From: Streptacidiphilus sp. 4-A2
GTDB lineage: Bacteria; Actinomycetota; Actinomycetes; Streptomycetales; Streptomycetaceae
Length of the DNA: 64,000 nt
Assembly: GCA_014284505.1 (NCBI GenBank)
Contig: JAAFYY010000001.1
Span: 868,001 to 932,000, forward strand
Direction: 5' to 3'
Positions 10,691 to 20,132 of the stretch are shown here, one piece after another. The position numbers and the translations under genes are program-made. How positions within the stretch are numbered: the stretch's first letter is position 1; each line of letters starts with the position of its first letter. The notes below the pieces were generated by a model. It worked only from the letters and a program-made list of their open reading frames with translations, ran no database searches and was not told where the DNA came from.

Positions 10691-12664
10691 TCAGCGTGGG
10701 AGGTCCACCCGGAACCGGAGCCGGCAGATGACCGCGTCGGTGTGCCGCCGCAGCGCCCGGTCCAGCACCGCGCCGCGCTGGTTCTGCAGCAGTCGCTGCC
10801 AGGGCCGGGGCAGGTGTATCTCCGGGATCAGCACCACCAACCGGTCGTGCTCGCCGGTCTGCGCCTCCAGGCCGTTCAGGTAGTCGGCGATCGGCCGGGT
10901 CAGCGACCTGGTCGGGCTGGTCAGTACGGTGAGCGGGACGTTCGGGTGCCAGTCGCTCCAGGCGTCGTGGATCCGCCGGGCGTTCTCGGGTTCCTGGTCG
11001 TCGACGGGGAGCACGGTCACCGCGCGCACCTCGTCGCCCAGCGAGAGCGCGGCCCCGATCGCCTCCCGGGTGAGCCGGTTGACCGCGCCACCGGGACGAT
11101 CACCAGCGAGCGGCGTTCGACCGGCGGGCCGGGCACCTCGTCCAGGTGCAGCGCGACGCCGATCTTCCGGTAGCTGCGGTTGACCGCCTCGAAGGTGCTG
11201 ACCAGGACGACGACCATGACGAACACCAGCCAGGCGCCCTCGGTGAACTTCGCCACCAGCTCGATCGCCAGTGCCGCGGTGGTCAGCACCGCGCCGATGC
11301 CGTTGACGACGGCGCGCCCCAGCCAGCCGCTGCCACGCTCCTGGTGCCAGTGCCGGACCATGCCGACCTGCGAGATGGTGAAGCCGATGAACACCCCGAT
11401 GGCGAAGAACGGCACCAGCGCCTGAGTGTTCCCCTCGGCGACGATCAGCAGCACCACCGCGGCCGCGGCCAGCCCCCACTCCGTGCCGGTAGACCTGCCG
11501 GTCGGCGCGCAGCGCGAACACATGCGGGACGTTGTTGTCCCGGGCCAGCAGCGAGGTGAGCACCGGCATGCCGCCGAAGGAGGTGTTGGCGGCCAGTGCC
11601 AGCAACACCATGGTGGCGAACTGGACCACGAAGAAGGCCACGTTGTGGCCGAACGAGGCGTCAGCGAGCTGCGCCAGCACGGTCTTGGTGCTGCTGGGGG
11701 CGACGTGGAACTTGCCGATCAGCACCGACAGGCCGAGCAGCATGGTGCCCAGCAGCCCGCCCAGGGCCAGCTCGGTGCGCTGGGCCCGCTTGACCCTGGG
11801 TGTGCGGAAGGTCGGTACCGCGTTGGCGATGGCCTCCACCCCGGTCAGCGCGGAGCAGCCGGAGGCGAAGGCCCGCAGGAGCAGCAGCAGGCCGACGCTA
11901 CGGGTCGCGGCGCCGGGATGGCTCGGCTCGACCGCCGGGTGCGCGCGCACCAGCCCGATCAGCACCACCGCGAAGACGGCGACCACGAAGACCACCGTGG
12001 GCAGGATCATGATCTTGGCCGACTCGGCGACCCCGTACAGGTTCACCCCGGTGATCAGCGCCAGCACCAGCACGCAGAACACCACCCGGTCCTGGTAGAG
12101 GGCGGGGAAGGCGGAGGTGAGGGCGGCGACCCCGGCGGACACCGAGACCGCGACATTGAGCACATAGTCGATGATCAGCGAGGCGGCGGCGACCAGGCTG
12201 ATGCGGCGGCCCAGGTGGCGTCCGGCGACCGCGTAGGCGCCGCCGCCGTTCGGGAAGGCCGCGATGACCTGGCGGTAGGAGAAGGTCAGCGCCGCCAGCA
12301 GCACCACGATCGCCACGGTGACCGGCAGGGTGAAACCCAGGCCGTGGCTGCCGGCCACGGCCAGTACCACCACGATCGCCTCCGGGCCGTAGGCCACCGA
12401 GGCCAGCGCGTCCAGGGAGAGGGCGGCCAGCCCCTGCGGCACGGTGAGCCGGTCCCGCTCCTTGCCGCCGCCCCGGCCGGCCGCGGTGTCCTGCTGTTCG
12501 GCGGCGTCCTGCTGTTCTGCGGTGTCCTGCTGTTCTGCGGTGTCCGGGGCGGAGCCGTCCGGATGCCGGGAGCCGTCCGAATCCTGGGGGCCGTCCGGTT
12601 GCCCGGGGTCGTCGTGCTGCTCCGGGTCGTCCGGCTCGTTCGCCTCGGGTTCGCTCAGCGGCAC
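10691..12664 (-). CDS. APC-superfamily amino-acid permease, frameshifted
   Basis: The GTG start at 12664 follows GGAGG. The acidic, Gln-rich cytoplasmic N-terminus contains a threefold hexapeptide repeat (DTAEQQ type). About 12 hydrophobic helices then include LAALSLDALASVAYGPEAI, FPNGGGAYAVAG and SGCSALTGVEAIANAVP, matching APC permeases with a large C-terminal cytoplasmic domain. Frame changes near 11500 and 11090 are single-base losses. The C-terminal region (VTVLPVDDQEPENARRI) is globular and regulatory-looking. The transported substrate, amino acid or potassium, is not certain. Confidence 0.85.
   Translation of the reverse strand: MPLSEPEANEPDDPEQHDDPGQPDGPQDSDGSRHPDGSAPDTAEQQDTAEQQDAAEQQDTAAGRGGGKERDRLTVPQGLAALSLDALASVAYGPEAIVVVLAVAGSHGLGFTLPVTVAIVVLLAALTFSYRQVIAAFPNGGGAYAVAGRHLGRRISLVAAASLIIDYVLNVAVSVSAGVAALTSAFPALYQDRVVFCVLVLALITGVNLYGVAESAKIMILPTVVFVVAVFAVVLIGLVRAHPAVEPSHPGAATRSVGLLLLLRAFASGCSALTGVEAIANAVPTFRTPRVKRAQRTELALGGLLGTMLLGLSVLIGKFHVAPSSTKTVLAQLADASFGHNVAFFVVQFATMVLLALAANTSFGGMPVLTSLLARDNNVPHVFALRADRQVYRHGVGAGRGRGGAADRRRGEHSGAGAVLRHRGVHRLHHLAGRHGPALAPGAWQRLAGARRRQRHRRGADHRGTGDRAGGEVHRGRLAGVRHGRRPGQHLRGGQPQLPEDRRRAAPGRGARPAGRTPLAGDRPGGAVNRLTREAIGAALSLGDEVRAVTVLPVDDQEPENARRIHDAWSDWHPNVPLTVLTSPTRSLTRPIADYLNGLEAQTGEHDRLVVLIPEIHLPRPWQRLLQNQRGAVLDRALRRHTDAVICRLRFRVDLPR
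12485..12545. repeat. 18-base tandem repeat coding a hexapeptide
   Basis: Three near-identical copies of an 18-base unit (GGTGTCCTGCTGTTCTGC and variants), plus a partial fourth, lie within the permease N-terminus. They encode DTAEQQ/DAAEQQ on the minus strand. The frame is kept, so copy-number change would only lengthen the acidic tail. Confidence 0.8.
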
Positions 12665-12979
12665 CGCGCACCTCCGCTTGTCGTCGTACCGGCCCGTCGG
12701 GCACCCTAGCCGGGAAAGGAGGCAGCGCTGGGCTGCCACACGAAGGCGTCTGCCCCGGCGTCCGCCCTTCAGCCGCAGCCCGGCGATCACCGCCGGCGGT
12801 TGCGGAGGGCGTGTGCGGGACAGCCGTACCGAGGATGAACTCATCGGTAACTATCCACCCGCGGCCCTTCCCTGACGCTGCCCCGGTTCGCACAATGGGC
12901 ACGCGGCCGCTTCGCCGCGCATGGAATGTCATGTGCACGACCCTTCTTCTTCCTTGCAACGGCCACAGCGGAGGGCCCA
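12665..12979. other. Divergent promoter region, permease/phosphoesterase
   Basis: These 315 bases separate the divergent genes. A GC-rich palindromic core (CCGCCGGCGG) lies near 12790, and ribosome sites flank both ends. There is no convincing gene; frames extending the permease upstream have no start signal. Confidence 0.5.
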
Positions 12980-14593
12980 GTGACTGAGGACCGGCGGGAC
13001 GACGAGAGCAAGGGCGGGGCCGGCGACAAGGGCGGCATCTCACGGCGGGGGCTGATCACCGGGGCCTCGGCGGCGGGCGCGGCCGCGGTGATCGGCGGCA
13101 GCGCCCTGGGGCGGCCCAGCGCCAAACAGTCGCGGCTGATCGACACCCTGCTCACCGCCGCCAGCGGATCCGCCCCGGGCCTGGGCGACATCCAGCACGT
13201 GGTGGTGCTGATGCAGGAGAACCGGTCCTTCGACCACTACTTCGGCACCCTGTCCGGGGTACGCGGCTTCAGCGACCCGAACGTCCCGGTGCGCAGCGTG
13301 GGCGGGAGCAGCTACCCGGTCTTCGACCAGTTCGGCTTCCAGCCGGGCGTGGGCGCCGGTTCCTCCGGCTACCTCCAGCCGTTCCACCTGCTGAGCGACC
13401 CGCCGCTGGAGGACGGCCAGACCACCAACGACATCGACCACAGCTGGGCCACGCAGCACCTGAGCTGGAACGGCGGGGCGATGGACTCGTTCATCACCTC
13501 CCACCTGGCCGCCGACGGCGCCACCAACGGCCCGGTCACCATGGGCTACTACACCCGGCAGGACCTGGCCTTCTACTATGCGCTGGCGGACGCCTTCACC
13601 GTCTGCGACGGCTACTTCTGCTCAGTGCTGGGCCCGACCGACCCGAACCGGCTGATGCTGATGTCCGCCTCCATCGACCCCGAGGGCATCAACGGCGGCC
13701 CGGTGGTGGAGACCTTCTCCGACCGGCTGGCCGAGTACGGAAAGCTCAGCTGGGAGACCATGCCGGAGCGGCTGCTGGCGGCCGGGGTGAGCTGGAAGGT
13801 CTACAACGACCCGATCGGCCTGCTGGCGCTCAACCCGCTGCCGTACTTCAAGAACTACAACGACCCGCTGTCGATCACCGGCCTGGAGCTCATCGGCCGG
13901 GGGCTGACGCCGACCTACCCCGGGAACTTCCAGTCCGACGTCGCCAACGGCACGCTGCCCGCGGTGTCCTGGATCATCCCGCCGGTGGCGGAGTGCGAAC
14001 ACCCGGCCGCGCCGCCGCAGTACGGCGAGTACTTCGTGCAGGAGGTGCTGGCCACGCTGGTGTCCAACCCGGAGGTCTGGGCGCAGACCGCCGTGTTCAT
14101 CGTCTACGACGAGAACGGCGGCTTCTTCGACCACGTGGTGCCGCCGACCGCGCCGCAGGGCACCCCGGGCGAGTGGCTGTCCACCCTGCCCTCGGCCGCG
14201 GGCGGCGTCAACGGCCCGATCGGGCTCGGCTTCCGGACTCCGGCGCTGGTGGTCTCGCCGTTCACCGCGGGCGGCCTGCGCTACTCCGGCACCCTGGACC
14301 ACACCTCCGTACTGCGTTTCATCGAGACCCGGTTCGGGGTGGGCGTGCCCAACCTGTCGGCCTGGCGGCGCGGGGTCACCGGGGACTTCACCGGGGCGTT
14401 CAACTTCACCACCGCACCGAACCCGGCCTTCCCGACGCTGCCCCCGGTCTCGCTGGGCGACACCTCCACCGCCGAGCAGGCGGTGCTCAACGCCCTGGCC
14501 GGGACCCTGGACGTGGGCATCCCCTACCCGCTGCCGGACAGCAACAGCATGCCGGTGCAGGAGACCAGCCCGAGCCGTCCCGAAGTCCCGTAG
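12980..14593 (+). CDS. Tat-exported phosphoesterase (phospholipase C / acid phosphatase family)
   Basis: The gene encodes an intact protein of 537 residues from GTG 12980, behind GGAGGG. A twin-arginine signal (SRRGLITGASAAGAAAV) directs folded export. The phosphoesterase domain shows VVVLMQENRSFDHYFGTLSG, the DIDHSWATQH stretch, GYYTRQDLAFYYALADAF and VYDENGGFFDHVVPP. The Asp/Glu/His residues of these motifs bind the metal and the phosphate in the phosphocholine-phospholipase C/AcpA family. A secreted phosphate-scavenging or phospholipid-cleaving role is likely. Which phosphoester is cleaved is open. Confidence 0.88.
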   Translation: MTEDRRDDESKGGAGDKGGISRRGLITGASAAGAAAVIGGSALGRPSAKQSRLIDTLLTAASGSAPGLGDIQHVVVLMQENRSFDHYFGTLSGVRGFSDPNVPVRSVGGSSYPVFDQFGFQPGVGAGSSGYLQPFHLLSDPPLEDGQTTNDIDHSWATQHLSWNGGAMDSFITSHLAADGATNGPVTMGYYTRQDLAFYYALADAFTVCDGYFCSVLGPTDPNRLMLMSASIDPEGINGGPVVETFSDRLAEYGKLSWETMPERLLAAGVSWKVYNDPIGLLALNPLPYFKNYNDPLSITGLELIGRGLTPTYPGNFQSDVANGTLPAVSWIIPPVAECEHPAAPPQYGEYFVQEVLATLVSNPEVWAQTAVFIVYDENGGFFDHVVPPTAPQGTPGEWLSTLPSAAGGVNGPIGLGFRTPALVVSPFTAGGLRYSGTLDHTSVLRFIETRFGVGVPNLSAWRRGVTGDFTGAFNFTTAPNPAFPTLPPVSLGDTSTAEQAVLNALAGTLDVGIPYPLPDSNSMPVQETSPSRPEVP

Positions 14594-14601
14594 GCCGCAG
14601 C

Positions 14602-14632
14602 CCGTCGGCCCCCGCTCCCCGGGGGCCGACGG
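14602..14632. terminator. 13-bp stem, 5-base loop, bidirectional terminator
   Basis: CCGTCGGCCCCCG pairs perfectly with CGGGGGCCGACGG eight bases after the phosphoesterase stop, between convergent genes. Confidence 0.75.
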
Positions 14633-14665
14633 CCCGTCAGAAAGCAGCCCCCACAGCGTCAGTGG

Positions 14666-14718
14666 CTCGGCGGCTCGGCGGCACAGCGGCTCGGCGGCTC
14701 GGCGGCTCGGCGGCTCAG
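14666..14718. repeat. 8-base tandem repeat CTCGGCGG
   Basis: Five exact copies and one variant copy (CACAGCGG) of CTCGGCGG, plus a partial unit, abut and overlap the 3' end of the methyltransferase gene. Eight is not a multiple of three, so slippage would alter the reading after the stop but not the enzyme. Confidence 0.75.
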
Positions 14719-15492
14719 TCGCGGTGCGAGACCCGGATCTTGGACTGGCCGTGCGGCAGTTGCTCCCAGTCGTCCATGAAGCGGGCGGCCAGGCCGTGCC
14801 GCTCGGCCAGGGCCAGCAGCGTCTCGGTGCGGTAGTAGAAGTCCTCCCGGAGCACATGGTGCTCCTCGCCGACGGTGCGGTCGAAGGTGAAGTCGAACCA
14901 GCCGCCGGGGGCCAGGATCCGCCCGACATGCGACAGGCACTCCTCGATCACCGGCAGCGGCGAGTGCGAGAAGACGCTGTGCGCATGCACCACCCGGAAG
15001 TGGGCGTCGGGCAGGAAGCCGAAGCGCAGGTCGCGGACCACGCTCAGGCGCGGCAGCTTGTGCTGCAACTGCCGCTGCACCAGTGTGGACTGGGCGGCAA
15101 TCAGGATGTCCGGGGAGATGTCCAGGCCGTAGTAGTTGCCGGCCTCCAGATAGTCGATGAACCGCCAGCCGGCCCGCAGGTTGCCACAGCCGATCTCCAG
15201 CAGCCTGTCCTGCGGGGCCAGCCCGTGCGAGGTCAGATAGTCGAACTGCATGCCGCCCAGGGCGAGCCAGCCCTCGTGCGACTTGCTGCCGACCGCCGCC
15301 TCGGGGTTGCGCCCGGTGTCGTCGCGCATCACCCGCGCGGTAGTAGGAGACGTGGTCTGGGTACCGCAGTCGCAGCCAGGTGTCGCGTCCGGCGCGGACC
15401 AGGTGCTTCGGCAGCCGCTCCGGATGGCGCAGCGCATAGGCGAGTTGATGGGTCACCTTGGCGCGGTTGGCGGTGAGGTTCTTTCCGGGCAT
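14715..15492 (-). CDS. SAM-dependent methyltransferase, frameshifted
   Basis: The ATG at 15492 begins MPGKNLTANRAKVTHQ. The class I methyltransferase motif I is LLEIGCGNLRAGW, followed by YYGLDIS, VVHAHSVFSHSPL and LAPGGWFDFTFD. One frame change near 15340 separates the first 50 residues from the rest; rejoined, the protein is about 258 residues. No substrate hint is visible. The promoter carries an unusual set of TATAC/GTATA half-sites at 15519-15548, suggesting specific regulation. Confidence 0.82.
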
Positions 15493-15518
15493 GGCTGCGC
15501 AACTCCCTCGGACGGGGC

Positions 15519-15548
15519 TATACACACGATGTATACATGGCGAGTATA
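15519..15548. promoter_or_regulatory. Overlapping TATACA/TGTATA operator half-sites
   Basis: TATACA-CACGA-TGTATA at 15519-15535 is a perfect 6-base inverted repeat. It shares its right arm with a second inverted repeat, TATAC-N7-GTATA, at 15532-15548. The three half-sites lie 27-56 bases before the methyltransferase start. This AT-rich palindrome in very GC-rich DNA fits a GntR/YtrA-type or similar dimeric repressor binding cooperatively. Confidence 0.55.
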
Positions 15549-15644
15549 AACAGAGTGAATAGTCCTGCCGCCGCCCACCCCCGGAACCCAAGATGAGTTC
15601 TCGTACTCATGCGCGAGTCAGGCGGGTCGGGTCAGGATGCGCAC

Positions 15645-16296
15645 ATGCTCAGCGCTATCGCCCGCCGGATCCTGCCCGCCCTCGGCCGCCTCCGGGTCAC
15701 GGCCGACCAGGTCACCGGCCCCGCCCCCGGCACCATCGTCGCCGCGAACCACAGCTCACTGATCGACCCCGGGGTGGTGCTCGCCGCGCTGTCGCGGCGG
15801 AACATCAACCGCCCGGTGGTACTGGCCGCCGCCGGACTGTGGCGGATACCCGTGCTGAGCGGCGGCTGCGCGCCGAGGGTCACATCCCCGTCCACCGCGG
15901 CGAGGCCCGCGCCGCCGAGGCGCTGGACCTCGCGGCCGAGGCACTGCGCCGCGGACAGGTGGTGGTCATCTACCCGGAAGGGCGTCTGCCCCGGCGTCGC
16001 GACTCCGCCGACCAGGGCCCCGAGGGCTTCCGCTCGGGGTGGCCCGGCTGGCCCTGGCCACCGGGGCCCCGGTGGTCCCGCTCGGCCAGGCCGGAGCCCG
16101 CCGGATCACCTCCGGCAGCCGGACCAAGCAGCTCGCCGGACTGCTCACCGCCCCGATCCGCCGCCCCCGGCTGCATGTACACCTGGGCGCGCCGATCCGG
16201 CTGAGCGGCTCTCCGGCCGAGGCCACCGCCCAGGCCCACTGCGCCGTCGCCGCCGCCTGGCGCACCGCCGCCGCTCTGGCCGGGGCCGGCCGCTGA
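15645..16296 (+). CDS. 1-acyl-glycerol-3-phosphate acyltransferase-like (PlsC family), frameshifted
   Basis: The ATG at 15645 begins MLSAIARRILPALG. The acyltransferase motif I is present as NHSSLIDP (HX4D: His is the base and Asp supports it), and motif III as YPEGRLPR. Single-base losses near 15868 and 16037 break the frame; joined, the protein is about 217 residues. It probably acylates a lysophospholipid or related acceptor at the membrane. Family members also occur in antibiotic tailoring. Confidence 0.8.
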
Positions 16297-16706
16297 CAGC
16301 GCGAGTTTGACGCCATGTCATATCTGACGGTAATTCACTGACTGCCATGGGCAACGCATATGCGCATCTCCTGCTGACCTGTCCACGTCATAAAACCGCA
16401 GGTGAATGGCCGGTTCCGGCCAACTACAGCTCTGCCGCGCCGGGGTGGGCCCAGCCACCCGTGAGCGCGGACAACCGCCTCGGCAGTACCCCCGAGCTGC
16501 TGTCGCGCACCGCGAGGGGCGGACCGGGCACACCGCCGCGCGGGCGAACGGCCGACAGGCGGGACGGCGTGATTCCTACGGTCGCCCGGAACACCCCATT
16601 GCGCCGTTCCCGGGCCACTCACTAGCCTCCCGGAGATTTCACATGTCGAGCACGTTCCGTACACCGTTCCACAGCGATCCACAGCGATCCACCGCAAGGA
16701 ACGGCC
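16297..16706. other. Upstream region of RiPP locus
   Basis: This 410-base stretch has AT-richer segments at 16310-16420 and 16570-16660, suggesting promoters. It contains an 8-base palindrome GCATATGC near 16358 and a direct repeat CCACAGCGAT at 16668-16687. A short open frame from ATG 16642 (MSSTFRTPFHSDPQ) sits behind CGGAGA, but it overlaps the exporter start and I do not call it. Confidence 0.5.
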
Positions 16707-18070
16707 ATGGGACCGTCGGCCGTTCACCAGGCCGTCCGGGGGTGTCCGATGGAAGCAGGTCCGGCGTACGACGCCGGGAACGGCGTCCCCGCGCCGCCCA
16801 CCCGGACGGCGGCGGCACCCCTGCCCACGCCGGCCGGACCGGCCCCCGGCGCCCGTGACATCCGGCTGTTCTGGTGGGCCGGCAGCACCGATGCCCTCGG
16901 CAGCCAGGCCACCGGAGTGGTACTGCCGCTGCTGCTGCTCGGGTACGGCTACCCGGTCGCCGCGGTCGGCGCGATCGCCGCCGGATCCACCGCCGCCGGG
17001 CTGGTCCTCGGTCCGGTGGCGGCGGTACGGGCCGACCGCGGGGCACGCCGGAGCGTGCTGGTGTGCTCGGCCGCCGCCTGTGCCACCGCGATGGCGGCAC
17101 TGGCCGCGGCAGTCGCGGTCGGCCGCCCGCCGCTGGCGCTGCTGCTGGCCCTGCTGCTGGTGGAGCGCTGCGGCACCGCCTGCTACCAGGCCGCGCTCAG
17201 CACGGTCGCCGCGCTGTGCGCCCCGGACGACTACCCGCGGCTGGTCGCCCGGCTCCAGGCGGGCGACCAGGCGGCGCTGGTGCTCGGCCCCGCGCTGGGC
17301 GGGCTGCTCTACCAGCTCGCCCGGGCCTGGCCGTTCGCCGGGGACGCGGCTTCCTACGCGGTCACCGCGCTGTGCATGCGCTCGCTCCGTGCCGACCTGG
17401 GCAACGGGTCCCCGCCGTCGGCTCCCCGGCCCGGCGCCGGACCGGCGGCGCGGTCGCGGAGGCCACCGCCGGAGTACGGCTGATCCGCGGCACCCCGCTG
17501 CTGCGGGCCGTGCTGGTGTGGGTCTCTGCGGTCAACCTGGTGCTGGCGGCGCTGTACTACGGCGTGCTCTTCGCCCTGCGCCACGCCGGACACGGCGGCA
17601 TCGTCACCGGAGCCGTACTCGCCGGGTGCGGCGCGGCGGGCATCGTCGGCGCGCTGGCCGCACCGGCGGCGGCCCGGCGGCTCGGCCCCGCCCGGGCCGT
17701 ACCGCTGGTGACCTGGCTGCTGGTACCGCTCACCGCCGCGCTCGCCTGGTCGCCCGGCGGGCCCGCCGCCTGCGCGGCGCTGCTGGCCGGGGTGTGCCTG
17801 GTGGTACCCACCGCTGTCGTGGTGCTCCAGTCCCTGGCGATCGGCACCGTACCCGCACACCTGCGGGCCCGAGCCGGCGCCGTGCTCATGGTGGCGACCG
17901 GGGCGGCCACCGCGCTGGGCCCGGCGCTCGCCGGGGTACTGACCGGGCAGGCCGGACCGGCCGCACCGGCCCTGTGCTGCGCCGGGCTGCTGGGCGTGCT
18001 GGCCCTCGGCACCGGCTGGGCCGCGCCCCGGCTCCTTGTCCCGGACCTGCGCCCGGGGAGCGCGGGATGA
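16707..18070 (+). CDS. MFS exporter of the RiPP locus, frameshifted
   Basis: The ATG at 16707 follows AAGGAA. About 12 hydrophobic helices are interrupted by one frame change near 17450, between helices 6 and 7. Typical MFS features are DALGSQATGVVLPLLLLG, the ADRGARRS loop and GDQAALVLGPALGG. The length of about 454 residues is normal. Its stop overlaps the ATG of the S9 peptidase (ATGA at 18067), so the two are coupled. In this neighbourhood the likely substrate is the mature peptide product; that is inference from context. Confidence 0.8.
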
Positions 18071-19932
18071 GCCGCGCTCCCGTTGGCGCCGGGGAGCGGT
18101 TCCAGGTGTTCCGGGCCGCGCTGCCCGAGGTCTGCGCGACGGACCCGGCCCGGATGGTGTTCACCGGCGACGCCGCGGGCCGCTGCGAGATCTTCACCTG
18201 GGACGCCCGCACCCGCAGCGCCCGGCAGGTCACCGACCGCCCCACCGGGACCTTCCACGGATCGATCGACGCCGACGGCCAGGTCTGGTGGTTCGCCGAG
18301 GACCAGCACGGCCGCGGGGTGTGGCGCCACCAGCCCTTCGACGGCGGTCAGGACGCCCCCGGACTGAGGGACGTCCCCGCCGCGCGGACCCGGGGACTGG
18401 CCGTGGGCTCGGACGGGCAGGTGGCCACCGCCGTCGAGGACGGCGCCGGCACCGCCCTGTACACCGGCGTGCGCGGCGCCGCCGGGCGCCGGATCGCGCT
18501 GCTGGACGGGCACGTCAGCCTGAGCGGGATCACCCCGGACGGAGCACTGCTGGCGCTGGGCGGCCCCGCCCGCTCGGCGCGCGCGGTCACCGTGCTGGAC
18601 GCCGACGGCACTGCCCGCGCGGTGCTGTCCGGCGAGCGCGGCGCTCTGTGGCCGCTGGGCTTCGCCCCGCCCCCGGCCTGCGCGCGCTGCTACTGGTCCA
18701 CGAGCGGGACGGCGGCTACCTGCCCGCCGTCTGGCGGCCGGAGCAGGGCCTGGTCACCCTGCCGTGGTGCGCCTTCGACACCGAGATCTCGGCCCGCTGG
18801 TTCCCGGACGGCAGACAGCTGCTGATCCGCCGGGAGCGCCACGGCCGGGGCACCCTGCACCTGGCCGACCTGGCCACCCGCACGCTGACCACCGTGCCCA
18901 CCCCGAGCGGAAGCCTGCTGGACGCGACCGCCCAGCCCGGCGGTGAGGTGCACTACCTGTGGACCAGCACCTCCCGCCCGGCCGAGGCCCGCTCCACCGC
19001 GGGCACCGCGCTGCCGCCGATGCCAGGCGCCGAGATCCGGTTCCCCGGCACCCGGCGCGAGCTGTGGACGCCCGGCCCGGACGGACCGGTGCACACCCTG
19101 CTCGCCCTGCCGCAGGACGCTCCGGTTCCCCCGCCCTGCGTGTTCCTGGTGCACGGCGGCCCCGCCGACCACGACCGGGACGCCTACGACGGCACCGTCC
19201 ACTCCCTGGTGGCGTCCGGCTTCGCGGTGGCGCGGGTCAACTACCGCGGCTCCACCGGCTACGGGCCCGCCTGGCGCGACGCCACCGGCCAGGGCGTGGG
19301 ACTGACCCAGATCGCCGACCTCGCCTCGGTCCGCGCCGACCTGACCGGGCGCGGCTGGATCGACGGCGGCGCCACCGCGTTGTGGGGCTCCTCCTGGGGC
19401 GGCTATCTGACCCTGCTGGCCCTGGGCGTCCAGCCGGAACTGTGGCAGGCGGGCGTCGCGGTGAAGCCGGTCGCCGACTCCGTGGCCGCCTTCCGCTCCA
19501 CCACGCCCGCCCTGCGCGCACTCGACCAGCGGCTCTTCGGCGGCACCCCGGAGCAGGTCCCGGAGCGCTATGCGCGCAGCTCACCCGTCAGCTACGCCGC
19601 CAGGGTGCGGGCGCCGCTGCTGGTGGTGGCGGCGCTGCACGACCTCAAGTGCCCGCCGGAGCAGGTCCGCTCCTATCTGCGGGCACTGACCTCGGCGAAC
19701 GTGCCGCACCAGGCCATGTGGCTGGCGACCGGCCACGACGGCTATGACGGCGGTGACCATGTCGCCGTGCTGCGCCGCGCGGTCACCTTCCTCGCCCGCG
19801 AGCTGCGCGACCGTCCGCGCACCGCGCCCCCAGCTCCTCCCGCCTTCGGGAGGGAGACGACCGGACGGACCGCATGCACCGCGCCGGTCGGGCACAACCC
19901 GTCAGCACTTCCCCCAGAGAGGAGAACCGACC
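18067..19932 (+). CDS. S9-family (prolyl oligopeptidase) serine peptidase, frameshifted
   Basis: An N-terminal seven-bladed propeller region spans about residues 1-330 and is followed by an alpha/beta hydrolase. The nucleophile is in GSSWGGYLT near 19390, the Asp is in HDLKCPP near 19638, and the His is in ATGHDGYDGG near 19733. One base is lost near 18680. No stop appears in this frame before 20051, so the frame runs into the precursor peptide. The real C-terminus is probably soon after FLARELRDRP and is hidden by another lost base; the end given is only an upper limit. It may remove the leader of the neighbouring precursor. Confidence 0.78.
19920..19924 (+). promoter_or_regulatory. Ribosome binding site AGGAG of the precursor peptide
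   Basis: GAGAGGAG at 19917-19924 lies 8 bases before ATG 19933. It shows that this ATG is a genuine independent start and not part of the peptidase frame. Confidence 0.7.
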
Positions 19933-20051
19933 ATGCAGAAGGACGTCATCACAACGACCCGCTCGCGGGTGACGAGGAGAACCGTCGGCCGGGCATCGGC
20001 ATCACGGTCACCATCCCGTTCCGCAACGCGGAAGAGGCGGAAGAGGACTGA
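19933..20051 (+). CDS. Candidate RiPP precursor peptide, hidden by one lost base
   Basis: Translation from ATG 19933 begins MQKDVI. If one base is restored between 19950 and 19951 (CC read as C, giving His), it continues for about 39 residues through an acidic stretch (NDPLAGDEEN) to a C-terminal part containing RRPGIGITVTIPF and an acidic end, stopping at TGA 20049-20051. That frame has strong third-position GC, while the uncorrected frame gives an Arg/Ser-rich run with no stop before the radical SAM gene. The pattern is a short acidic leader, then a beta-branched hydrophobic core. Its place directly before a TIGR03975-type radical SAM enzyme fits a modified peptide. Ile, Val, Thr and Phe carbons in the core are candidate C-methylation sites. 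I recognise no described family. Confidence 0.6.
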
Positions 20052-20060
20052 GTGCCCGCC

Positions 20061-20095
20061 GGGCCGGTCCGGGCCGCCACGGCCCGGACCGGCCC
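20061..20095 (+). terminator. 15-bp hairpin after the precursor, likely attenuator
   Basis: GGGCCGGTCCGGGCC and GGCCCGGACCGGCCC are perfect complements around a 5-base loop, 10 bases after the precursor stop. There is no U-tract. A partial terminator here would give more precursor mRNA than enzyme mRNA, as is usual in RiPP operons. Confidence 0.6.
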
Positions 20096-20132
20096 CACCC
20101 CGGCGTCCCCGCTGCCGGATCACCGCCGCCGG

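Noticed and set aside
8593..11173. Long plus-strand frame continuing after the SPFH gene
   Set aside because: A lost base near 8560 removes the SPFH stop. The rest is out of frame with GPP34 and antisense to acetamidase and permease.
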